Below, in pieces: positions 26,260 through 35,240 of a DNA stretch of 64,000 bases. The notes beneath the pieces are model-generated. The model ran no database searches, was not told the origin of the DNA, and saw only the letters and a list, made by a program, of their open reading frames with translations. Source of the stretch: Eubacterium_U album (GTDB lineage Bacteria; Bacillota; Clostridia; Lachnospirales; Lachnospiraceae); assembly GCF_025336545.1 (NCBI RefSeq), contig NZ_JAODBU010000006.1, positions 124,001-188,000 of the forward strand, written 5' to 3'. A program made the position numbers and the translations under genes. Each line of letters starts with the position of its first letter. Within the stretch, counting starts at the first letter, position 1.

Positions 26260-27759
26260 ATGGCTAGAAATTCATTTATTCAGATAAGCAAATTAGGCAA
26301 TTTAAAGGGGCGCATAGATTACATTACAAATCCCAAAAGGCAGGAAAATCTGTACGCTGTTTACAATACAACAGACGATACATTTTGGCATGATCTTGCC
26401 GGGTGTAACAGATTGGAATTTAAGAAAAGCGGAAGTGCAGGAAAGTGTATCGAATCAAGAGAACTGATTATTGCATTGCCTGAACCATTCTGTAACATAG
26501 ACAAACAAAGGGTATTGAAAGATTTTACTGAGCTGTTTAGAAAAACTTACGGAGTAAACTGCATTGCAGCAATGCATCACAACAAGACAAAAACAAACTT
26601 ACACATTCATTTGATATTTTCGGAAAGAGAGGAATTGAAAAACGGCATAAAGAAAATTTCCACACGAAACATGTTTTATGATGAAACAGGAAAGCATGTA
26701 AGGACCAAAAAGGAAATACTGGATGACAATGGGAATGTAAGAAAAGGCTGTAACATCATCAGAAAAGGTCAGGTTTATGAGTACAACAGATTTTCAAAAA
26801 AGAAAGTGGAGTTTAAGGCAAGGTCATTTCTAAAGGGAGTAAAATCATTGTACACGGAGCATATCAATTCCTTCTTAAATGACAAAGATAAACTGCAGGT
26901 GTTTAACAATAAAGATGTCTATCTGCCAACAAAAAAGATTGGAAAGAATAATCCGAAAGCAGAGCAGATAAGAAAAAACAATCAGGTGAGAATGAAGTGG
27001 AACAGTACAGTTGATGAAGCACTGTTTTATCAGGTTCCAAAAAAACACATCAGAACCATTAAAGAGGAAAATATACTTAAGAATGTAAATAAATTTGGAA
27101 AGACGGAAACAAAGACAGTTGGTGGATTAAGGAAAAACAAGTCATCAAGGGAAAGTGCAGGCGTAGGAATATTTGCCGGAGTTTTTGAAAAGACTGTTGA
27201 AATGGCATGTGATTGTTTAAAGGGATTAATTAGGATATTTAGAGGTGCAATTGCACCAAAGCCACCACAACCGGTTAAAGAGTATAAGCAGTATGCAAAA
27301 ATGGTTGATGAATTATTGGAAAATCATAGGGCATTAAACAGAGTGCATATGGCAATAAGAGAGGCAAAAGACCAAATAGACCGAAAAGAATACAGGATGT
27401 TTGGAGGAAAGAAAAAGTTAAAGGATGAAATTTCACAGTTGGAAAAGCGGGAGAAAACAGCAAGGAGTTTAGAAAACAGATTGTTGAAAAAATTAAATGG
27501 TGACAGTGTGGATGGGGTTATAAGAAAATTTAACCGAATGAGAATGGAAATGGATGCGTATAAAGATTCCGTTGACAGGGCGGAGGATGCTAAAGAAATG
27601 TTGGATGAGAACGTCAGGGAGTATATGGAGAATGTGCAGGAAAAGGCATCAGCGAGAGAAAAAAGTAAAGATGGACGAGAAGAAAAAAATACAACTTATA
27701 CTGTAAAAGAATTATGTAAAAGTGATTTTAAAGGAAAATTAAAAATGGAGGTGCAGTAG
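26260..27759 (+). CDS. MobA/MobL-type relaxase (MobP-like)
   Basis: A 499-residue relaxase. The N-terminal domain has the strand-transfer region around MARNSFIQISKLGNLKGRIDYI and the metal site HNKTKTNLHIHLIF (about 107-120). The C-terminal half is a basic, coiled-coil region. The family is the MobA/MobL (MobP) group, unlike the MobV enzyme of element 1, so two elements with related integrases carry different mobilization systems. RBS AGGAGG. Confidence 0.85.
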   Translation: MARNSFIQISKLGNLKGRIDYITNPKRQENLYAVYNTTDDTFWHDLAGCNRLEFKKSGSAGKCIESRELIIALPEPFCNIDKQRVLKDFTELFRKTYGVNCIAAMHHNKTKTNLHIHLIFSEREELKNGIKKISTRNMFYDETGKHVRTKKEILDDNGNVRKGCNIIRKGQVYEYNRFSKKKVEFKARSFLKGVKSLYTEHINSFLNDKDKLQVFNNKDVYLPTKKIGKNNPKAEQIRKNNQVRMKWNSTVDEALFYQVPKKHIRTIKEENILKNVNKFGKTETKTVGGLRKNKSSRESAGVGIFAGVFEKTVEMACDCLKGLIRIFRGAIAPKPPQPVKEYKQYAKMVDELLENHRALNRVHMAIREAKDQIDRKEYRMFGGKKKLKDEISQLEKREKTARSLENRLLKKLNGDSVDGVIRKFNRMRMEMDAYKDSVDRAEDAKEMLDENVREYMENVQEKASAREKSKDGREEKNTTYTVKELCKSDFKGKLKMEVQ

Positions 27760-27911
27760 AAAATATAAAGTGAAATAAGTAAGACCATATAATTGAAAAT
27801 ATTATTTGAATGAAAGGACTATTTAGAAGTGGATAATTTTATGGTAGTATATATTTAAAGTAATTTATTTAAACCATTTAGTTGTTTGCATCACACAATG
27901 GAGGAGAAAAA

Positions 27912-29072
27912 ATGAAGCTACTATATTCAAATATATTACCGATGGCGATAAAAGAAGGAAAAGAAACTATTGCAGAAGCAATAAATAGTCAAATACAGTT
28001 AGCAGATAGGATTGATATTGCAGTTGGGTACGTTTCAAGATTAGCATTAGAAGAAATTGATATGTTAGTTGAGAAGCATAATATAAAAAATATTTGTCTT
28101 AACTTAGGAATGTATTTTACTGAGGGAATGCCAGAGGGCTCATATCATACTGCGCTTAGAATAAATAAGAAGTGGAAGAATTTGGGAATCGGAGAAATTC
28201 GTATGGTTAAAGCTTTCAAATATCACGGAAAACTTTATGTGTTTTATAAAGAGGGAAAACCAGTTTCTGCAATAATTGGATCAGCTAATTTGGGAGTATT
28301 AAAACTTGAGGCAAATAATAGAAGACAGTATGAAATTTCAGCTATAACAGAGGAAAAGTATGAAGTTGAAGAAATTGTGAATCATATAGAAGAATTAAAG
28401 AAATCGAATGTATCAGCAAATATAGCTGAAATAGAAGGAATGCCACTTATTTATGAAAAAAATACAGCATTGTCAGGTATTGAACTTGTTACAGAGGTTC
28501 CAAAATCAAATGTTGAATTTTATAAAAGGTGTGCATCATATGCATCATTTCGTTTGCCGTTAAAGGTGCCTTCTGAGAACGAAAGGTATATGGATGATGG
28601 AAAACATTTTACTAAATCAAATGTTAATGTCTGCTATGCAGCTCCTAGAAATAAAAGAAAATCCAGGGATTGGTATGAAACACAACTTACGGTGTCAAAA
28701 GAGATAACAAGGTTGGAAGGCTATCCGGAAAAGAAAGTTCCTTTTTATATTGTGACAGATGATGGTTATTGGTTCAAAGCCCACACTACAAGTGATGGAA
28801 ATAAACAATTTAGTGCGGTAGGCGATGAATTAATTATGGGAAGATGGCTTAAGGGTAGGTTAGCGGCTGCTGGATTGGTAAAACCTGTTAATGATACTCA
28901 AGCAGATACCGAGCGTGAAGGAATGATTACAAAGGAGATGCTCGAAGAATACGGATGTGATAATCTATATCTCAAAAAAACTGGGCAGACAGCACTTGAT
29001 GGCGATGGAACACCGCTAGATGTATGGATGCTTTCATTTAAGCAGATTGAAGAGAAAGGAGAAGAAGAGTAA
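27912..29072 (+). CDS. PLD-family restriction endonuclease (NgoFVII-like)
   Basis: Predicted DNA endonuclease, 386 residues. The phospholipase D catalytic motif is visible as HGKLYVFY (His105, Lys107) with GSANLG (123-128), one motif per chain as in NgoFVII/BfiI-type enzymes that act as dimers. The start at 27912 follows GGAGGAG. The stop overlaps the start of the Z1 gene by one base (TAATG), so the two proteins are made together. The neighbours (Z1 helicase, cytosine methyltransferase) make restriction the likely role; recognition site unknown. Confidence 0.82.
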   Translation: MKLLYSNILPMAIKEGKETIAEAINSQIQLADRIDIAVGYVSRLALEEIDMLVEKHNIKNICLNLGMYFTEGMPEGSYHTALRINKKWKNLGIGEIRMVKAFKYHGKLYVFYKEGKPVSAIIGSANLGVLKLEANNRRQYEISAITEEKYEVEEIVNHIEELKKSNVSANIAEIEGMPLIYEKNTALSGIELVTEVPKSNVEFYKRCASYASFRLPLKVPSENERYMDDGKHFTKSNVNVCYAAPRNKRKSRDWYETQLTVSKEITRLEGYPEKKVPFYIVTDDGYWFKAHTTSDGNKQFSAVGDELIMGRWLKGRLAAAGLVKPVNDTQADTEREGMITKEMLEEYGCDNLYLKKTGQTALDGDGTPLDVWMLSFKQIEEKGEEE

Positions 29073-30919
29073 TGCAGTATTTGAAGAATTATCTTGATAA
29101 AATAGTAATACGCGGCAATGAGAAACTTGCAGAATCTATTATGAATACAGCTGAAGAAGTTGGAGATAAATATATTAAAAATTTCTCGTTTACAAGTCAT
29201 GAGGTGGGTTTGCTTTTTGGAAATGTTCAATCAGGTAAGACGGGTCAGATGTTTGGAATAATCTCAAAAGCAACCGATTTAGGCTTTCCAGTTTTTGTTT
29301 TGCTGACAACAGATAATGTTGTGTTACAACAACAAACATTAGATAGAGTTAAGTCGGATCTTGAGGGGTATTGCATATGTGGAGAGAATGATGCACGAAT
29401 TTTCACAGACAACTGTTTGACAAAACCGACAATTATTGTTTTAAAAAAGAACGTTCGTATTTTGAAATTATGGTCTAACATATTTAATTCTACGGGATTT
29501 ATGAGAGGAAATCCGCTATTTATTATTGATGATGAAGCAGATGCAGCATCTTTGAATACACTTGTTAATAGGGATCGACAATCATCAATTAATAAGTATT
29601 TGGATATAATTAAAAATGGAGCATCAAGTAGTATATATTTACAAGTAACAGGAACACCCCAAGCAATTTTTTTGCAGACGATAGAGTCTGGATGGCACCC
29701 ATACTTTACTTATTATTTTCAACCGGGAGAGAGTTATTTGGGTGGTGACTTTTTCTTCCCTTCAACAGGAAAACCACAATGTGTAAAATTTTTAGAACAG
29801 ATTCAAAATCCTACAAGAAACGTAGTTATTAGGCATATTGCTGTGGCAGCACAGATTTTAGCATCTGGAGGAAAAGTTGCCAACTGTTTATTTCATCCAA
29901 GTGTAAGACAGGCAGAACATAAAAAATATGCTGATGAAATACTTAATGAAATTGCGTGGTGTGTAGAAAATAGAAATGAGGATTTTAAAGAGGCGTTGGA
30001 AAAAGAATATGATAATTTGACACCATATAGAAATGATAAGGTTAAATTTAGTAAATATATTCAAAAGGCATATGAGTTATTAGATAACAAAATGATTCAC
30101 ATACTTATAATGAATGGGAAAAATGATGTTGATAGTGAGCAGTATGGGAAAGGATGTAATTTCATAGTTGGTGGAAACACTTTGGGAAGAGGAGTTACAT
30201 TTCCTTGTCTTCAAACAATCTATTACACAAGGACTAGCAAAAAACCACAAGCTGATACAATGTGGCAACATAGTAGGATGTTTGGATATGATAGAGATCC
30301 AGGACTTATGAGAGTATATATCGAAGAAAAATTGTATAAATTATTTTCAGATATAAACGCAACAAATAACTCCATTATTGCCCAGATTGAAAGGGGGATT
30401 GATGATGTAAAGGTATATTATCCAAATGGTTTGAATCCGACAAGAAAAAATGTACTTGATAGTAACTGTGTGGAGATGCTATCAGGTGGAACAAATTACT
30501 ATCCATCATATCCCGATAATGATTCAATAGAAGAATTATCAGAACTACTAGAACCATTTAATGCTGATGAGCAGTATTATCAAGTTAATCTTAGAATTAT
30601 TAAGAAAATTTTAAGTCATATCATACCGAGTCCGGATTTTAAGTTAAAAGCATTTGTTTCTATAATTGATACAATATTATCAGAGCAACCAACAGGACAA
30701 GGAATATTGATTGTTCGAAGAAACAGAGATGTTGCACAAGGAACTGGGGCGTTGCTTTCGCCAAATGATTGGAGATTAGGAAGTGAGTTTCCTTCAAATT
30801 TAGTATTGACAATGTATCAAGTTACTGGAAATAAAGGTTGGGGTGGTAGAAAATTATGGATACCTAATATAAAGTTACCAAATGATATTATCTATTATGA
30901 TGTTATAGAAGATGTGTAA
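29072..30919 (+). CDS. Z1-domain superfamily II helicase-like protein
   Basis: A 615-residue ATPase with Walker A GNVQSGKTG (50-58), Walker B FIIDDEADAAS (about 150-160), motif III VTGTPQAI, and a C-terminal block GGNTLGRGVTF and QHSRMFGYDR acting as motifs V/VI. The Z1 domain is known from restriction-type operons together with MORC/MutL-like ATPases and Dcm methylases. Here no MORC protein is present; a PLD nuclease is coupled instead. Probably drives DNA translocation for the nuclease; that is inference. Confidence 0.85.
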   Translation: MQYLKNYLDKIVIRGNEKLAESIMNTAEEVGDKYIKNFSFTSHEVGLLFGNVQSGKTGQMFGIISKATDLGFPVFVLLTTDNVVLQQQTLDRVKSDLEGYCICGENDARIFTDNCLTKPTIIVLKKNVRILKLWSNIFNSTGFMRGNPLFIIDDEADAASLNTLVNRDRQSSINKYLDIIKNGASSSIYLQVTGTPQAIFLQTIESGWHPYFTYYFQPGESYLGGDFFFPSTGKPQCVKFLEQIQNPTRNVVIRHIAVAAQILASGGKVANCLFHPSVRQAEHKKYADEILNEIAWCVENRNEDFKEALEKEYDNLTPYRNDKVKFSKYIQKAYELLDNKMIHILIMNGKNDVDSEQYGKGCNFIVGGNTLGRGVTFPCLQTIYYTRTSKKPQADTMWQHSRMFGYDRDPGLMRVYIEEKLYKLFSDINATNNSIIAQIERGIDDVKVYYPNGLNPTRKNVLDSNCVEMLSGGTNYYPSYPDNDSIEELSELLEPFNADEQYYQVNLRIIKKILSHIIPSPDFKLKAFVSIIDTILSEQPTGQGILIVRRNRDVAQGTGALLSPNDWRLGSEFPSNLVLTMYQVTGNKGWGGRKLWIPNIKLPNDIIYYDVIEDV

Positions 30920-30922
30920 AAT

Positions 30923-30957
30923 AATAGCTGTACTATTCAAAATAGAAGTAGTACAGC
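30923..30957. terminator. Bidirectional terminator between Z1 and methyltransferase genes
   Basis: TAGCTGTACTA and TAGTACAGCTA form an 11-bp stem between two genes that converge; A/T-rich on both sides. Confidence 0.82.
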
Positions 30958-30962
30958 TAATT

Positions 30963-32015
30963 TTATTCGTTAATGGAAGGCTGAATACTTTCATATTCAA
31001 TTCCAGCAAATGATTTAAGTATTGCTTCAAAAATAATTTTTGCTCCCTGACATGGAACTGCCATTCCTATTTGTTTACGGACACTTTCTTTTGACCCTAA
31101 AAATTGATATGAATCAGGAAAGGTTTGTAAACGTGCACGCTCACGATTTGTAAGAGCGCGTGGTTCAGACCAATGGTAGATATGTGTACCACCGCCACCG
31201 CTACCGGTTACCGTGTAAGATGGCTTTGTTGGGTCAAGTCTTTTGTATATTTGACTAATTTTTGCACCTTTAACTTTTAATTGTAAATCTTCAGGCAAAT
31301 CAGCTGTAAAAGCATTCTGCCCAGGTTTTATGTGCTTTAATCTCTCAACAACTTGTTTTGATTGTTTTGTAAACTCATTGTTAAAAGCGTCTATAGGAAT
31401 TGGTGGATTTTCAATTGCATTTTTGCAGGTATTATCAATATTCGAATAAGGTGCAGGAGAAGGAATTTTAAATTCTACTTCTATATCATTTCTTATACCA
31501 ACAATAATCAAACGATGTCTTGCCTGAGGTATACCGTAGTCTTCAAATTTGTATAAATGAGGAGTGATGGTATATCCGGAATCCTTTAACTCATTCAAAA
31601 TTTTGGTAAGAGCTTTCCCTTTATTTGCACTTCTTAATCCACCAACATTTTCGGCAAGAAACCACATTGGTTTAAATAGCTTTAATGCTTTGACACCATA
31701 AGAATAGAGAGGACCAAATGTTCCATCTATTCCCTTTTGCTCGCCCACAACACTATAGTCGTTGCATGGAAAACCAAAAGCAAGAGCGTCAATTGGTGCT
31801 AATTTAGACATATCAAGTGTCCTAATATCTTCGTGATAAACTGTTTCAGGAGCGTTAGGACAGATATTGTGACGATATGTTTCACAAGTCGATTCATCAT
31901 AATCATTAGCCCATTGGTGTATAATACGGTAGTTGTCATCACCTATATTTGCATTAGTGGCACCCCAGCCTATTCCACCGGGCCCACAGAATAATTCACC
32001 TAGTCTATAAATCAT
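30963..32015 (-). CDS. DNA (cytosine-5) methyltransferase
   Basis: Transfers methyl from S-adenosylmethionine to cytosine C5. The 350-residue protein has motif I ELFCGPGGIGWG (7-18), catalytic motif IV FPCNDYS with Cys84, ENV motif LAENVGGL, and motifs IX-X (RALTNRERARLQTFPDSY; QIGMAVP). The variable target region lies about 200-285 and includes a Gly-rich GSGGGGTH segment. It converges on the PLD-Z1 pair and overlaps the upstream regulator gene by four bases. It most likely protects host DNA from the PLD and/or HNH nuclease. Confidence 0.92.
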   Translation of the reverse strand: MIYRLGELFCGPGGIGWGATNANIGDDNYRIIHQWANDYDESTCETYRHNICPNAPETVYHEDIRTLDMSKLAPIDALAFGFPCNDYSVVGEQKGIDGTFGPLYSYGVKALKLFKPMWFLAENVGGLRSANKGKALTKILNELKDSGYTITPHLYKFEDYGIPQARHRLIIVGIRNDIEVEFKIPSPAPYSNIDNTCKNAIENPPIPIDAFNNEFTKQSKQVVERLKHIKPGQNAFTADLPEDLQLKVKGAKISQIYKRLDPTKPSYTVTGSGGGGTHIYHWSEPRALTNRERARLQTFPDSYQFLGSKESVRKQIGMAVPCQGAKIIFEAILKSFAGIEYESIQPSINE

Positions 32016-32344
32016 TTTAGTGTCCTCTTTTCTGTCAATAAATTTATCAGCCCCTGTATATGAGAAGTTGCATCATCGCTTAAAAATTCTATATTTTTAA
32101 AACAGTTGTTTTTACAATTTATATCCGCTTCATCCAAATATCCATAAGCTTTGTATAATTCAATCAGATTTATTCCGTAAAAATTAGCAAGGGCTTTTAA
32201 CTGTGGAGCAGGAGGACATTTTGTTACGCCTTCTTCTATACGGCGGATAGTGGAATCACCTACACCTGTTTTAGTATATACAGCTTTTACACCAAGTCCG
32301 AGTTCTTTGCGTATATTTTTTAAATATTGTCCTGGATTGTTCAT
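32012..32344 (-). CDS. XRE-family controller-like regulator of the R-M genes
   Basis: A 110-residue protein with a helix-turn-helix (about 6-60, KNIRKELGLGVKAVYTKTGVGDSTIRRIEEG). Its size, its place directly before the methyltransferase (four-base overlap) and palindromic sites upstream fit the C-protein type that times restriction after methylation. The ATG 32344 is chosen because AAGGAGG lies upstream; an earlier in-frame ATG at 32392 lacks a site. Confidence 0.72.
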   Translation of the reverse strand: MNNPGQYLKNIRKELGLGVKAVYTKTGVGDSTIRRIEEGVTKCPPAPQLKALANFYGINLIELYKAYGYLDEADINCKNNCFKNIEFLSDDATSHIQGLINLLTEKRTLK

Positions 32345-32370
32345 TGCATCCTCCTTCCAGTTGATTATAC

Positions 32371-32425
32371 AATATTTGCTGCAAAAACGCAATAATTATT
32401 TATATATGCTGCGTAAAGCAGCAAA
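32371..32425. promoter_or_regulatory. Operator-like palindromes between the regulator and HNH genes
   Basis: TGCTGC-GTAAA-GCAGCA (32407-32423) is a perfect palindrome; TTGCTGCAAAAACGCAA (32376-32392) is a related imperfect one. Both lie in the 140-bp divergent region and resemble C-boxes of R-M systems. Confidence 0.6.
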
Positions 32426-32484
32426 AATAATTTATATACAGATAGCATCCAAAGTTATATAATAATTATAAAGGTGGTGAAGGT

Positions 32485-33261
32485 ATGGTTAGGAGAAATT
32501 GGACAAGGGAAGAAACTATTTTAGCAATGGACCTATATACACGTATGCCTTTTTCAAAAATAGGAAAAAATAATCCAGAGATAGTTAAGCTCGCACGGAT
32601 TATAAATAGAACTCCAGATGCGGTAGCGTACAAGATGTCTAATATAGCACATTATGACCCAGAGTTGCAGGCAAGAAATATATCGGGATTATCTCATACA
32701 AGTAAATTAGATAAAATTATTTATAATGAATTTTCGAATAATATAGAAGAATTATCTTTTGTGGCGCAAAATATTTTAGCTAAACTACAACATGTATCAG
32801 TAGATGAATTATTACCAGATTTACAATTGGATAAAATACCATTGGGTATAACTAAAGACCAACAGGCAAAGGTAAGAATAGGACAGTATTTTTTTCGTAC
32901 ATCTGTACTTATGTCATACGGAAATGCATGTTGTGTTACAGGCTTGAAAAATAATGAATTACTTATTGCAAGTCATATTAAACCTTGGAATGTAAGTGAT
33001 GCTAAAACAGAGAGGACAAATCCAAGCAATGGATTGTGCTTAAATGCTATGCATGATAAGGCTTTTGATAGAGGGCTAATAACCATTGATAAGAATTACT
33101 GTATTGTAAATTCTCGTATAATTAACGATGTGGTGATGGATGACAAAACAAGAGAGTGGTTTTCTTTTTATAATGGCAAAAAAATAAGATTACCAGATAA
33201 ATTTTTGCCAGGAAGAGAATTTATAAAATATCATAATGATGTTATATTCAAGGGAGGGTGA
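32485..33261 (+). CDS. HNH endonuclease
   Basis: A 258-residue predicted nuclease. The N-terminal part (about 1-60, RNWTREETILAMDLY; NRTPDAVAYKMSNIAHYDP) looks like a DNA-binding region. The C-terminal HNH domain has ACCVTG, ASHIKPW, NPSNGLCLNA and MHDKAFDRG with the expected His/Asn residues. This arrangement is common in stand-alone type II-like restriction enzymes. It is divergent from the regulator-methyltransferase pair and likely shares its control. Whether it or the PLD enzyme is the cognate partner of the methylase is open. Confidence 0.82.
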   Translation: MVRRNWTREETILAMDLYTRMPFSKIGKNNPEIVKLARIINRTPDAVAYKMSNIAHYDPELQARNISGLSHTSKLDKIIYNEFSNNIEELSFVAQNILAKLQHVSVDELLPDLQLDKIPLGITKDQQAKVRIGQYFFRTSVLMSYGNACCVTGLKNNELLIASHIKPWNVSDAKTERTNPSNGLCLNAMHDKAFDRGLITIDKNYCIVNSRIINDVVMDDKTREWFSFYNGKKIRLPDKFLPGREFIKYHNDVIFKGG

Positions 33262-33409
33262 TGAAAAACGGTTAATGTAGTATAGTAAATACTGTTGTTT
33301 GGGTGCTAAGATTAGAATGATTGTATATAACATTAAAAAGATTATATGCCCATAAAGAAATTTTTTGCAATATAGTTTTGTGAAAAAAAGATAAAAATAG
33401 GAGGATGCT

Positions 33410-34981
33410 ATGGAAAAATCAATTCTTGATATTATGATAAATAGGAATGAATTTCCAATTATTTTTATTGGTTCAGGGATACCTAGGAGGTATTTGGTTA
33501 AATACCCGAGCTGGGAAGAGTTGTTAGAAGAATTTTGGAGGAAAGCCGAACAAGAAAATTTTTATGGCTTTCTGAATAAAGAACGAGACAAAATTGGAGA
33601 TTTATCTAGTAGAATTGATCAAGATTTTGAGATAAATGTAAATGTTGCGTCAGAAATAGAAAAAATAATTAATATGAAATTCTATAATGGAGATATAGAA
33701 ATAGAAGGATTGACTCAAAAAGAAGCATATAAAAATGATTTGTCCCCATTTAAAAAAGCATTGGCTAATAGGTTTTCAAAATACCAGATAAAAGATAGTT
33801 ATTTGGAGGAGTTGGCACATTTTAGAAAAATGTTGGTGAAGTCTCAAATGATACTGACAACAAACTATGATACTTTTATTGAGGATCAATATAATAAGGA
33901 AAGTAGTTATAATATAAAAAAGTATATAGGACAACGGGGATTCTTTCAACAAACGATAGGTTATTCAGAAATATATAAGATACATGGTTGCATATCTGAA
34001 CCTAAGTCATTAGTTATTGGAAAAACGGACTATGAATTATATGATGAAAATAGTATTTTAATTAGTGCAAAAGTTATTTCGATGCTTTTACATTCTCCCA
34101 TTATTTTTTTAGGATATTCTTTGACTGACCGGAATGTGAGAAAACTAATTAAAAGTTTTGCTATGTCTTTATCAGATCAAGAAAAAGAGGAACTAGAGAA
34201 AAGATTACTCTTGGTTCAATGGGAGAAAGGCAGTGAAAAACTTGTCGAGCAGGTTATAAATGACCCGGATTTAGGATGCAGGCTTACAGTTATAAGAACA
34301 GATAATTATTCATTAATTTATGATAAGATTGCGGAAATAAATCAGGGCGTTGCTCCAGCTGAAGTTAGAAGATATCAACATGTAATAAAACAGTTAATTA
34401 TTGAAAAGGGAAAAGCTGGAAGTCTTCAGTCAGTCTTGGTATCACCGAATGAGCTGGATGATATAGAAAAAAATCTAAAAGATAGGAATATTGTAGTGGC
34501 AATAGGCGATAGTAAACTTATTTTCAATATGCCTAATGTTGTAGAATATATTTTAGACTACATTAGGGATGATACAGAGCAAAATAATGATACTATGCTT
34601 AGGTTCATAGCGAGCCAAAATAATAATATTCTTCCTTTTTGGAGATACCTATCGGAGGAATCTATTTTGAAAAGTAGTTTAGCTGAAAGCGAAAAAGAAA
34701 AATTGAGAAAAAGATTAAGAACATTTGTAGATGTTAAAGATCAAATAGATTTGTTACAGTTTACTGAAAAGTATAATAGTTTGGAAGAAATTAAAAATGC
34801 AGGGTTGAAAGAATACCATAAACATTGTGTTGTTGCTGCAAATATTGATACTATTGGAATTGAAAAATGTAGAGAATATATAATAGATGAACTTAATAAG
34901 ATTAAGAGCAAAGGGGAAATAAAGGTGCCAACAACGTTACGACGATTAGCACTTATATATGATTTTAGGAAGAATCATTAG
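33410..34981 (+). CDS. SIR2-like domain protein, predicted antiphage effector
   Basis: A 523-residue protein. The N-terminal half shows a SIR2-type NAD-binding fold: IFIGSGIPRRY (about 18-28), TTNYDTFIE, KIHGCISEP and FLGYSLTDRNVRKL. The C-terminal half (about 300-523) is helical without a recognised domain and may sense infection. SIR2-domain defence proteins typically deplete NAD and stop growth. No TIR, Argonaute or second defence subunit is adjacent, so it may act alone. It is the last gene before the right end of element 2, a common cargo position. Confidence 0.78.
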   Translation: MEKSILDIMINRNEFPIIFIGSGIPRRYLVKYPSWEELLEEFWRKAEQENFYGFLNKERDKIGDLSSRIDQDFEINVNVASEIEKIINMKFYNGDIEIEGLTQKEAYKNDLSPFKKALANRFSKYQIKDSYLEELAHFRKMLVKSQMILTTNYDTFIEDQYNKESSYNIKKYIGQRGFFQQTIGYSEIYKIHGCISEPKSLVIGKTDYELYDENSILISAKVISMLLHSPIIFLGYSLTDRNVRKLIKSFAMSLSDQEKEELEKRLLLVQWEKGSEKLVEQVINDPDLGCRLTVIRTDNYSLIYDKIAEINQGVAPAEVRRYQHVIKQLIIEKGKAGSLQSVLVSPNELDDIEKNLKDRNIVVAIGDSKLIFNMPNVVEYILDYIRDDTEQNNDTMLRFIASQNNNILPFWRYLSEESILKSSLAESEKEKLRKRLRTFVDVKDQIDLLQFTEKYNSLEEIKNAGLKEYHKHCVVAANIDTIGIEKCREYIIDELNKIKSKGEIKVPTTLRRLALIYDFRKNH

Positions 34982-35029
34982 TTTATTGCTTATGATTATA
35001 ATTAAATTAGTTTATTAGAATATATCTTA

Positions 35030-35052
35030 TGACAATAAAATGACAATATTTT
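35030..35052 (+). repeat. Integrase arm-type repeats, right end of element 2
   Basis: Two TGACAAT copies 11 bp apart, identical over 23 bases to the left-end copy at 20854-20876. The rest of 34982-35150 holds no gene. Confidence 0.78.
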
Positions 35053-35151
35053 CACTGGAAACTATATGTAACAATACTAAAACAGTACAGAAGAGAACTG
35101 TTAAATACAATAAATATCCTGCTTTGTAAAGAAGTAAATTTTTGTGAGTAG

Positions 35152-35162
35152 GAGTTTGAATA
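35152..35162 (+). other. Attachment core between elements 2 and 3 (short form)
   Basis: GAGTTTGAATA matches 11 of the 14 core bases, flanked by TAG on the left. It marks the right end of element 2 and the left end of element 3. Confidence 0.65.
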
Positions 35163-35219
35163 GTTGACGCTGGGCTACAAAGCCTGTAACCACGGGGCTT
35201 TGCGGCTTTGGGTGTTTGA

Positions 35220-35238
35220 AATTGCATTATCATTGCAT
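35220..35238 (+). repeat. Integrase arm-type repeats, left end of element 3
   Basis: ATTGCAT occurs twice 11 bp apart (35221 and 35232), the same spacing as the arm repeats of elements 1 and 2 but with a different sequence. Confidence 0.6.
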
Positions 35239-35240
35239 TT

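Larger units (their letters stand above)
20770..35162 (+). mobile_element. Element 2: mobilizable integrative element with a defence cargo
   Basis: About 14.4 kb bracketed by the core at 20770 and the shorter core at 35152, with matching arm repeats (TGACAAT pairs) inside each end. The integration module is homologous to that of element 1. Replication and mobilization genes differ (VapE-like, MobA/MobL-type). Cargo at the right end is PLD-Z1, Dcm-XRE, HNH and SIR2. Confidence 0.82.

Noticed and set aside
33410..34981. Thoeris system (SIR2 plus TIR)
   Set aside because: No TIR-domain gene lies nearby and the protein is larger than a typical ThsA core with an unmatched C-terminal half.
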